DNA of 6,968 nt from Syntrophaceae bacterium UBA4059 (GTDB lineage: Bacteria > Desulfobacterota > Syntrophia > Syntrophales > Smithellaceae): NCBI GenBank assembly GCA_002382045.1, contig DFZJ01000194.1:1-6968 (forward strand), in the 5' to 3' direction. A model generated the notes under the pieces. The model saw only the letters and a program-made list of their open reading frames with translations. It was not told the DNA's origin and made no database searches. Shown here in pieces: positions 1 to 5,814 of this stretch. The stretch's first letter is position 1; each line of letters begins with the position of its first letter. Position numbers and translations under genes: made by a program.

Positions 1-841
1 GGGATTTTGGGTGGCCACCCGGGGGCACTCGGCATTTCACGGTAATAAAGACCAAAAACCGGCCTGGTAATTTATGGGAAATTTGTCCAGAGGAGAGAGA
101 ACTAATATTAATGAATACTGTTTGAAGAAGGGTATAACTGAGAAAATTGCTGAATGCTTAACTTCAGGAAGACACAAATATCACCGCCATCGTAAAAAGC
201 ATGCTCAAAATACTGCGTGTTTCAGTCCGTTATCACTCGTCTGACCAGATCTCCAAAACTCTCACTTTGTATTTGAAGTCAATGAGAGAGGGCAATTTAA
301 TTTTACAGCAAAGCTCTTCCGGAAATTATCGGATGCAAATTTTCCCCGTGCCCTACCGGCGACCCAAGCGCTTTCCGAGTTCAGCTACGCCAGCATATCA
401 AGAAGACTGGCTCTGAAGAATTCCTTCGTTCACGACTTCGATTTGACCATCGCCCCTGCACCCTTCGCATTTCTTCCAGCTTTGACCTTTTTCTATCAGT
501 TGATTATTTTCACCAGATGCATGACTTTCAACGTTCGCTGAAAGCTGATTATTTAATGAAATGCAAGGGAGTGTTGATTGCTCCCAAGCGAGAAAGCTCG
601 GGAACAATCAGCGTCACCAGGCTTTAGCTTCAATAACAATTCCTCTATCCGCTGTTCCGTCGCTGTCTTCCGGACCGAGGCGGATATGATATCCATGCGG
701 TGAAGTCAAATATTTTGGCTTCACCGCGGAAAAAACATCTCTTTATTCCGCATCGTTTTTTGAAAATACGACCATTGATTTTATAGGGGTTTTGCAAGGC
801 AAAAAAGGTAGGTTTTTTCCGCACCTCAAAAAACTGCCTCA
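1..841. other. Stretch with no supported gene; probable mobile-element debris
   Basis: I find no convincing coding region. The first 45 bases are GC-rich and hold the perfect palindrome GGGTGGCCACCC (9-20), followed by GGGGGCACTCGGCATT; this resembles non-coding ends of IS21-type elements as I remember them, but no istA or istB sequence is visible, so I do not annotate an insertion sequence. A plus-strand frame is open from about 239 to 541 without a ribosome site or recognisable motif. Composition changes several times over short distances, consistent with a patchwork of fragments. Confidence -1.
697..727. repeat. Inverted repeat, 14-bp arms, 3-base loop
   Basis: GCGGTGAAGTCAAA (697-710) and TTTGGCTTCACCGC (714-727) are reverse complements with one mismatch, which is a G-U pair in plus-strand RNA. 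The loop is TAT. No T-run follows on either strand, so it is not a standard intrinsic terminator. It could be a recombination or protein-binding site from the mobile-element debris around it. Confidence -1.
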
Positions 842-919
842 GCCGTAATATTGGCCGCTGCGAAGAACGGAAAATTTAGCATCTTGCTGGTCTGGAAGCT
901 TGATCGGCTGTCCGGTCCT
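842..919 (+). pseudogene. Serine recombinase (resolvase) N-terminal scrap
   Basis: Plus-strand reading gives AVILAAAKNGKFSILLVWKL and directly on DRLSG, then a stop at 920-922. This matches the end of the catalytic core of serine recombinases, where a lysine-bearing helix is followed by the strand and the motif VWKLDRLSR. Only about 26 residues are left; the catalytic serine region, which should lie upstream, and the C-terminal part are absent or unreadable. The reading continues upstream without a start or a clear match. It meets the opposite-strand relic at about 920-925, so one rearrangement probably removed both 3' ends. A remnant of a mobile element, not a working gene. Confidence -1.
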
Positions 920-922
920 TAA

Positions 923-1366
923 GGGTACTGACCTCACTTACAAAGCGCACCAGTGCTTCATCTGGTTCTTCGTTGGTTGTGAGGATCAATGTCACACGCA
1001 AATTCGGTGTTTGTGTTCGCTCTTCATTCACTAAATCTGCTGTCTTGATGATATCTCCGGCAGGTGCTGTCGGCTTCGGCCCCTTGCGAGGTTTTACTTT
1101 GGAGGGATCGTGTAGCCACTTCTTCTCCAGATCGTTGCGTGCAGTGATCGTATGGTGGACAGCTATCATGTGGGGGGATCAGCACCCTTCACAAAACAGA
1201 TCCCATCTATGGGTGATTTGACTGTTTTACCCGCGATATTAACACCAGTATGAGTTAGTGAGCAATAGGTTGGATTGGCTTCCCGTAAAATAGCTGTTGC
1301 CAGGCGCTCGAAAAACCCTTCGTCGGTGATCGCCGCTAAGGCCTGTAGTGTTCTCTCTACGTGCAT
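923..1366 (-). pseudogene. Frameshifted, truncated relic of a defence-island-associated gene
   Basis: Two adjacent minus-strand frames join into one protein. The first part (1366 to about 1176) reads MHVERTLQALAAITDEGFFE, then LATAILREANP and GKTVKSPIDGICF. The second (about 1175 down to 923) reads HMIAVHHTITARNDLEKKWL, then RKGPKPTAPAGDIIKTADLV and LRVTLILTTNEEPDEALVRF. I recall similar N-terminal regions in large proteins near defence genes (an endonuclease-like domain before a larger ATPase); this is recollection. The join falls in a run of six G (plus strand, 1172-1177); one more G would give a continuous DPPHMIAVHHT. The ATG at 1366 has GGAG seven bases upstream, so the original start seems kept. 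Downstream the homologous-looking sequence stops near 925, where a recombinase scrap begins on the other strand. It is therefore broken twice: frameshift and loss of the C-terminal part. Confidence -1.
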
Positions 1367-1671
1367 ATGCCTACTCCGCAATTATAAGGCAGCTGATCCG
1401 ATGAGAATCAATCTGGTAAGACCCCCTTTACTTCCGAATTGCATTACCCCTTTTACCATTGCTGCCATAAGTAGCAAACGGCCGCAAGAAACTCAGTGCA
1501 TTTGGGGCAGGCATGCACTTGACACTTTGAAGCGTTGCGGGTAGTAATGTGACCTGTTCATGAACCAAACGTCAACACCACTGAAATTGCGCGCAACGTT
1601 CTGTTGGGCATAGCGAGTTTAGGAATTGCTGACATGTCAAAAAATAGAACCGGTTAAAATATTTACCTCAT
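1367..1671. other. Intergenic gap between the operon end and the relic gene
   Basis: No gene is supported here. A TATAAT box on the minus strand at 1386-1381 lies so near the relic's GGAG (1374-1377) that a transcript from it would start inside the ribosome site. A perfect palindrome TGACATGTCA (1630-1639) follows the operon, together with a T-run on the minus strand (about 1645-1640), but I cannot fold a convincing terminator hairpin just before it. Where the operon transcript ends remains open. Confidence -1.
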
Positions 1672-2430
1672 TCAATAATTCCCAAAATCTTCGTCTTTTA
1701 GATCTAGTCTCGCTACATCGCTAAGGATGTTAATCAATGGAGTGTATTTCTCCTTAACAATTTCGTTTGGTGCAGCGTCTCTCATAACCTTGAGACTATC
1801 GATCAAAGAATCCTTTTCCTGATCGTTGCTATATAAGATTATCGGATCAACTATTATGTATCCATCAATATCTTTTCTGAAGTCTTTTAATAAATGGTTG
1901 ATGAAGGGGCTTTTATACTTTTTTGCCAGATCCTTTAGAATCTTATTCAGATTTGACGAGATGACGATTCTTGAAGTTCTCGCAACCTCGGATTCAAGGC
2001 GGTAAGCATTAATGAATGCTGGACCGATTATATCACTTTCATCCCAGTAAATATCACCGAAGTCGATAGACCCTCTTATTGTGTACCCATTCTTTATACA
2101 TGTCGACCACACATATGATAGATTTCCTAAGACAGCTTCTAATCCAAGAACAAGGTCACCAATGATGATGCTGTCTATATATCCAAAGCAAATGGTAACG
2201 CTGTCCGAGACCATGCTTACACGACATGCATAAGTTCGATGGGATTCTCGATCATCATTACCTTCGACTTGAGAGAATCTCGGCATATCGCTTTTGATCG
2301 CTAATATCTTTTCTAATGGATTTGATGTCGGGCGTTGCCAATTTCTCAATATGTCATATGAGAAACCTAATACGTCAAGGAAGCAGACATAACCGACACC
2401 TTTAAATTTGCTGCTGTTGCCTAGAAGCAC
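1672..2430 (-). CDS. Class III nucleotide-cyclase-like domain protein
   Basis: A 252-residue soluble protein read as a divergent adenylate/guanylate cyclase fold. Evidence: YVCFLDVLGFSYD (14-26) matches the strand bearing the first metal aspartate (D19); VSDSVTICF (74-82) matches the hairpin with the second (D76); GYTIRGSIDFGDIYWD (115-130), then IGPAFINAYRLES (135-147) and ARTSRIVIS (150-158) match the RxGIxxG...GxxVNxAxRLE...IxVS run of class III cyclases. The C-terminal part (about 165-252) is helical and unrecognised. Many short bacterial relatives of this group are uncharacterised, so actual cyclase activity is not certain. Start chosen at the GTG at 2430, with AAGAGGA six bases upstream; a TTG at 2460 in frame has no ribosome site. 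It is the last gene, 85 bases after the second TIR gene. It may be part of the same transcript; Pycsar systems pair a cyclase with TIR or membrane effectors, which makes the neighbourhood suggestive. The base composition looks more AT-rich than in the QueC/TGT genes. Confidence -1.
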   Translation of the reverse strand: MLLGNSSKFKGVGYVCFLDVLGFSYDILRNWQRPTSNPLEKILAIKSDMPRFSQVEGNDDRESHRTYACRVSMVSDSVTICFGYIDSIIIGDLVLGLEAVLGNLSYVWSTCIKNGYTIRGSIDFGDIYWDESDIIGPAFINAYRLESEVARTSRIVISSNLNKILKDLAKKYKSPFINHLLKDFRKDIDGYIIVDPIILYSNDQEKDSLIDSLKVMRDAAPNEIVKEKYTPLINILSDVARLDLKDEDFGNY

Positions 2431-2469
2431 CTGGATTCCTCTTAAAATGATATAACTCAACGAAGAAAG

Positions 2470-2486
2470 TGGCTACAGTGCAGCCA
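2470..2486 (-). other. Small hairpin between the second TIR gene and the cyclase-like gene
   Basis: In the minus-strand transcript TGGCTGC and GTAGCCA can pair (seven pairs, one G-U) around an ACT loop. The following bases ACTTTCTTCG... hold only short T stretches, so this is at best a weak attenuator that might lower expression of the last gene. Low confidence. Confidence -1.
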
Positions 2487-2515
2487 TTCGTCGAATCCAC
2501 CGATTCAGCGATTCT

Positions 2516-2914
2516 TCATGCATTGTCCAATGCTTTTTTTATCGAATCGAATGTAAAGGAAAGCGCCCACGACGCTCCAACACCATACAGGCCTGTCGGG
2601 GTTGTATAGTCTTTTGCTATCTTTACGGCCACTATCTTATTCTTTAGCTCAACGGCCTTATCTATTTCCCACGCAACCCATTTGCTCTTGTGCGTTTTTT
2701 CTCCAACGATGCAGAAAAAGTACGCCGCACTATTGATACGAGCGGATATGACTCGTTTTATTGCAGCGGCGTCATTGCTATCGACGGAAACATCAACCGA
2801 TGCATCATAAAAGGAAAAATCGAATTCCTTGTTAGCATCCCATGCAACAAGTAAATTTTTGTAGTGCTTATCATTATCGTAATCATAACTAATAAAAACT
2901 GTTTTCTTAGCCAT
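2516..2914 (-). CDS. Second ThsB-type TIR-like protein (DUF1863)
   Basis: A compact 132-residue protein made almost wholly of one TIR-like domain. Strand A is TVFISYDYDND (5-15), the centre holds FDFSFYDASVD (31-41) and the helix AAAIKRVISARI (49-60), strand C is AAYFFCIVGEKT (63-74), and SKWVAWEI (77-84) carries the presumed catalytic E83; IVAVKI (94-99) is a later strand. The pattern SxWVxWEI is shared with the upstream TIR protein, but the rest is clearly diverged and the glycine tail is missing. Start chosen at the ATG at 2914 because AGGAG lies about nine bases upstream; an in-frame TTG at 2935 adds seven residues but would put that ribosome site inside the gene. It follows the first TIR gene by 62 bases. 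Some Thoeris loci carry several ThsB variants with one effector, so the pair may sense different triggers; they could also form a heteromer. Function inferred from family only. Confidence -1.
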   Translation of the reverse strand: MAKKTVFISYDYDNDKHYKNLLVAWDANKEFDFSFYDASVDVSVDSNDAAAIKRVISARINSAAYFFCIVGEKTHKSKWVAWEIDKAVELKNKIVAVKIAKDYTTPTGLYGVGASWALSFTFDSIKKALDNA

Positions 2915-2976
2915 TCTCCCTCTCCTTTCTGGCAATCTATTTAGTGGTGGTAATTGATATCATGTTCGCTGTAACG

Positions 2977-3483
2977 CTATTCCTTCTGGGCTTGAGTATT
3001 AATTGCGTTCGCCAGCGCCTTTTGCTGCCAAGGTACGACTGGTACTTTGTTATCCAAAACAGCTTTTGGCAGGCGCGCAGGCGGTCGGTCCCCCTTATGC
3101 ATTGCAACCACGCCCTTACCCATAGCGATTGTCTCGCGTATCTCCCAGTCAACCCACTTACTGTTTACTGTATTGTCCGATATGTACACGATCGTGACCG
3201 AGCATTGTCTTATGCGTTCGCGTATGCCACGTTTTATATACTCAGCATCTTCACTGTTGAAGGGCTTTTTTAAAGACCAGTCACTAAACTCAATATCTGA
3301 GTTTTCATTCTTTGCCTGTGCACGAAGCATATTAACATCATTCAGGTCTTCAGAAGCAAAGCTTATGAAGACATTGCTTTTGCCTTCTGTGCCACTTTCC
3401 TTCAAGCTCTGCTTCACTTTTTGCTCGAGCTGTTGAAGCTCACTGGGGGTCAACCCACGTCCGCCTTCTCCGCCACCGCCCAT
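2977..3483 (-). CDS. ThsB-type TIR-like protein (DUF1863) with glycine-rich N-terminus
   Basis: A 168-residue cytosolic protein. It opens with MGGGGEGGRG, then a polar helical linker (11-35), then a TIR-like domain of the MTH538/ThsB kind: first strand NVFISFASED (37-46), a variable middle with a probable core helix AEYIKRGIRERI (80-91), second strand VTIVYISDN (96-104), and SKWVDWEI (108-115), whose E114 sits where TIR NADases keep their glutamate. A later strand is GVVAMHKG (124-131). ThsB proteins in Thoeris make an ADP-ribose-type signal from NAD upon phage infection; by homology this may do the same, but signal and target are unknown. The start is secure: ATG at 3483 with AAAGGAG seven bases upstream. 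It lies only three bases after the QueC-like gene, so the two are probably produced together. After removal of Met the N-terminus would be free glycine, which makes this protein the best candidate partner of the QueC-like enzyme. Confidence is high for fold, moderate for enzyme activity. Confidence -1.
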   Translation of the reverse strand: MGGGGEGGRGLTPSELQQLEQKVKQSLKESGTEGKSNVFISFASEDLNDVNMLRAQAKNENSDIEFSDWSLKKPFNSEDAEYIKRGIRERIRQCSVTIVYISDNTVNSKWVDWEIRETIAMGKGVVAMHKGDRPPARLPKAVLDNKVPVVPWQQKALANAINTQAQKE

Positions 3484-3486
3484 TGT

Positions 3487-4083
3487 TTAGCTCCTTTCCA
3501 TTGCATTTGCGATTTCAATACAGGAAACACACTTTCCACAGGGTTCAGCACCTCCAGCATGGCAAGAATATGTATCTCTCAGACCACGTGCCTTTGCCAT
3601 CGATAAGACATCCGCTTTTGTGAATTCAATTAAAGGTGCGAGTACCGAAATTCTCTTTTGCATAGTTATTTCGATCATATCCTCGGCTTTACGAAGAAAA
3701 GCCTCCGTCTGATCAGGAAACAAACTGTTTTTGGGATGAAGCAAACCAATAGCAACAGCATTGGCTTGTACTCTGAACGCATAAGCCGCACCACAAAGTA
3801 ATAGAAGCAGATTTCGGCCCGGTAAAAATGCATCTTCGTTGATCCGCATAGCAGAAGTCGTTATTCCACTCGGGACCACAGCACCAAAACCGGCAACATC
3901 CATAAGTATGGCCGATGGTAAATCGTGTTTTTCATGTAATTGCTTGCATGCTGCCCACTCTCTTGTTGCGCCGAGCTGACCGTAATCTATAAATAGCGGT
4001 GCGAGGCGAACACCTTCTTCATGGGCTAACAGGCTCATTAAGGTCGAGTCAATCCCACCTGAAACAAGAGTTACTATTGGCAT
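3487..4083 (-). CDS. QueC-like 7-cyano-7-deazaguanine synthase family protein, Cap9/QatC-like
   Basis: A 198-residue PP-loop ATPase. Classical QueC uses ATP and ammonia to turn 7-carboxy-7-deazaguanine into preQ0. Signatures: SGGIDS (8-13), the ATP-pyrophosphatase loop; FIDYGQ (31-36); FLPGRNLLLL (86-95), the QueC PGRN motif; FPDQTEAFLRKAE (122-134); a zinc site from C174, C182, C185 and C188 in the CHAGGAEPCGKCVSC block (174-188). All residues expected for catalysis seem present, though the protein is shorter than typical QueC (about 220-230). Start chosen at the ATG at 4083, with an AAAGGTGG site nine bases upstream, over an open extension to 4122 lacking one. It overlaps the Ogg-like gene by 10 bases, and its last codons carry the AAAGGAG ribosome site of the glycine-tailed TIR gene three bases downstream. 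No queD, queE or folE neighbours are present, so a queuosine pathway role is unlikely. QueC homologues in type IV CBASS (Cap9) and Qat (QatC) are defence proteins; recent work, recalled but not checked, reports that such enzymes attach a deazaguanine to a protein N-terminus. Confidence -1.
   Translation of the reverse strand: MPIVTLVSGGIDSTLMSLLAHEEGVRLAPLFIDYGQLGATREWAACKQLHEKHDLPSAILMDVAGFGAVVPSGITTSAMRINEDAFLPGRNLLLLLCGAAYAFRVQANAVAIGLLHPKNSLFPDQTEAFLRKAEDMIEITMQKRISVLAPLIEFTKADVLSMAKARGLRDTYSCHAGGAEPCGKCVSCIEIANAMERS
3491..3497 (-). promoter_or_regulatory. Ribosome binding site of the glycine-tailed TIR gene
   Basis: AAAGGAG within the final codons of the QueC-like gene, seven bases before the ATG at 3483. 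It is the best-formed site in the operon and fixes the start, so the MGGGGEGGRG N-terminus is real and not an annotation artefact. Confidence -1.
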
Positions 4084-4805
4084 AAAGTATAACCACCTTT
4101 GACAACACGAACCACTACCCAAACAGCCAAATCAAACTGATCCGGAGGAAATCCACAAGAATAAGAATGCTCGATAAAGGCGTCCTCAAGCGACTCATAT
4201 TGTCGTAGCGTCTTAACGGTCTTAACGGGCGATGGCGTCAGACCTATCCAATCCATGTACGTAAGAACGTGTGCATCGAGGACTGCAACCTGTGTTGCAA
4301 AACCAACATTCCGCAAGAAGAGGCTCGCCTGCTTTGGGCCAAGACCTGAAACTTCCCGCGCCAAGTGACGGCGAGCGTCCCGTTCGTCTTGTGCCTTTTC
4401 AAGAATACTTTTAATCGTACCACTTCTGGAATAAATTGTTTGCGCGGCTGTACCAATTTGGCCGGCCCGTATAGACGGAAATGGGTATCGGTGCTGTACG
4501 CCATAGGCATTATCTGAACTCGTATGTTGCATCAGAACATTGAAAACAGCTTTCTCATATAGCGGTTGTTTTGCTTTGATCTGTATATCAGAAAACAAGT
4601 TAGCCATTCCCATTCTTTCAACCGCTGAATAAGCCACATCATAGCGGACACGGCTTCCCAAAATACATGCAACCAGCTCACGCCACAGAATGTTTTCATC
4701 AAGAGTTTCCCATCTAGGTTTGCACGCATACTTCTCTTGAAGACAAACACATACTTCCTGCACTGCTTTATTCAGTCGCATAGGAGCTATCTTTTGATTG
4801 ATCAT
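4074..4805 (-). CDS. Ogg/AlkA-type HhH-GPD glycosylase-like protein, Cap11-like
   Basis: A 243-residue protein of the helix-hairpin-helix glycosylase superfamily, whose known members cut damaged or modified bases from DNA. The hairpin reads REVSGLGPKQASLFLRNVG (150-168), very close to the archaeal/bacterial Ogg2 motif. K158 is the expected Schiff-base lysine and D177 in VAVLDAHVL (173-181) the catalytic aspartate, so both key residues appear kept. WRELVACILGSRV (41-53) fits the N-terminal helical part. I chose the ATG at 4805 because a strong AGGAGG site sits nine bases before it, inside the last codons of the TGT-like gene; the frame is open further upstream without a better site. The gene starts two bases after the TGT stop and overlaps the QueC-like gene by 10 bases, so translation is probably coupled. 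In type IV CBASS the equivalent gene is Cap11. Whether it acts on DNA, tRNA or a protein-linked base is not visible. Confidence -1.
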   Translation of the reverse strand: MINQKIAPMRLNKAVQEVCVCLQEKYACKPRWETLDENILWRELVACILGSRVRYDVAYSAVERMGMANLFSDIQIKAKQPLYEKAVFNVLMQHTSSDNAYGVQHRYPFPSIRAGQIGTAAQTIYSRSGTIKSILEKAQDERDARRHLAREVSGLGPKQASLFLRNVGFATQVAVLDAHVLTYMDWIGLTPSPVKTVKTLRQYESLEDAFIEHSYSCGFPPDQFDLAVWVVVRVVKGGYTLCQ

Positions 4806-4806
4806 T

Positions 4807-5781
4807 TCATTTATCCTCCTCAAAAGCATTGCAAACAATTTCGCGCCATGCTGTCGGGATAAATGATTCTACAATATCATATAATGCATGATCATCTGTG
4901 GATTGTTGCATCCGCCGCGTAAAAGCTGCATAAAAGTCAAGATTGTGCATCAACACAGATTGAGTAAATGGTAAAGAACCATTGACACCCCATTCTGTTT
5001 GTTCCCGCATAAAATCCCATTGTTGGAAATGATGAAGGAGTGCTGTCTTATGATCCACTACAGTTTGGCACCACTCTAAACCATCGAAGCTATCAGCACC
5101 AGCTATTGTGTATGCAATCATTGAAATAGGGTTCCCTGTACCCAAGAGATGCAACGGGCAATAGAAATCCAATTCATTGAGTGCTCTACGTATTTGTCGC
5201 ACAGATCGTATCCGTGTCGCAATTCCCTCACCTAAAGCACGCTCGGGAACCGCCAGAAGAACAGGACAAAGCTGTTCTGCAACTTTGGTCACGGCCTGTG
5301 GTAGTAGTTTAGTAGGGCCATGCACGATGGGCACTATTGTGGCAGGTGCGTGTTCTTGATCACGCAGGACACCTCTGATCACATCTTCGGCGATCGTTTC
5401 AGGTGTATCAGGTGGCTTCTGATTGTCGTAACAAAAACCGATATCATGCTCGTAGCCCTTGCAGATTGCATGAAATCTATTCACACACCAATCATTGTTA
5501 CCCTTCCAGAAATCTTCATAGTTTCCACTATCCAGTAAAACAACCGATCCTTTAGTGCGGCTCTGCTGCATAGCGGAATGAATACGATGTTGATTCTCTG
5601 GGCAAGAACTTGCAATATCATAAGCAGAAACAAGATATAAAGGATGGGCAGCCGCATTTAAAAGCTCAATGTAGTCAACTGGCAATAAGTTGGTCTTAAT
5701 ACTTGAGACAGACGGAAAAAAGCAGGGCAGTGCAAGCGTCTTCCCTGCAACGACAATTTTCCGTTCTCTCATCACTGTCAT
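4807..5781 (-). CDS. tRNA-guanine transglycosylase (TGT)-like protein, Cap10-like
   Basis: A 324-residue protein with the queuine/archaeosine TGT barrel pattern. Family TGTs swap guanine for a 7-deazaguanine base in tRNA or DNA. Visible marks: VLLDSGNYEDF (residues 81-91) at the place of the base-binding DSGGFQ loop; VPERALGEG (178-186) at the GGLAVGE position; LLGTGNP (212-218) matching the LMGVGTP strand; GADSFDGLEW (228-237) matching GVDMFDCV, so D84 and D233 are candidate catalytic aspartates; HNLDFYAAF (279-287) matching the C-terminal HNLHFY helix. The three structural zinc cysteines that normally precede that helix are absent: residues 239-278 hold no cysteine. That and the altered DSGG loop argue against a housekeeping tRNA enzyme. 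The start is the ATG at 5781 with AAGGA nine bases upstream. The stop overlaps the ribosome site of the next gene. Together with the QueC- and Ogg-like genes it matches the accessory set of type IV CBASS, where this member is called Cap10. Substrate unknown. Confidence -1.
   Translation of the reverse strand: MTVMRERKIVVAGKTLALPCFFPSVSSIKTNLLPVDYIELLNAAAHPLYLVSAYDIASSCPENQHRIHSAMQQSRTKGSVVLLDSGNYEDFWKGNNDWCVNRFHAICKGYEHDIGFCYDNQKPPDTPETIAEDVIRGVLRDQEHAPATIVPIVHGPTKLLPQAVTKVAEQLCPVLLAVPERALGEGIATRIRSVRQIRRALNELDFYCPLHLLGTGNPISMIAYTIAGADSFDGLEWCQTVVDHKTALLHHFQQWDFMREQTEWGVNGSLPFTQSVLMHNLDFYAAFTRRMQQSTDDHALYDIVESFIPTAWREIVCNAFEEDK
4813..4820 (-). promoter_or_regulatory. Ribosome binding site of the Ogg-like gene
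   Basis: GAGGAGG inside the last codons of the TGT-like gene, nine bases before the ATG at 4805. It decides the start over the longer open frame and implies translational coupling between the two genes. Confidence -1.
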
Positions 5782-5814
5782 CTTCTGTTATCCTTATCAT
5801 ACACCAGAAACATC

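Noticed and set aside
1..60. End of an IS21-family element
   Set aside because: The palindrome and GC-rich text look reminiscent, but there is no transposase sequence, terminal repeat pair or target duplication to support a call.
201..607. Short open frames on both strands, including a plus-strand frame open to 541
   Set aside because: No ribosome site, no recognisable motif and competing overlapping frames; not supportable as genes.
1381..1386. TATAAT as promoter of the relic gene
   Set aside because: The predicted transcript start would fall inside the gene's GGAG ribosome site.
2944..3436. Plus-strand frames at 2944-3273 and 3047-3436
   Set aside because: They are antisense shadows of the glycine-tailed TIR gene, which has clear domain motifs and a strong ribosome site.
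3487..4083. Housekeeping queC for queuosine synthesis
   Set aside because: No queD, queE, queF or folE nearby, and embedding with TIR, SLATT, Ogg- and TGT-like genes fits a defence role better.
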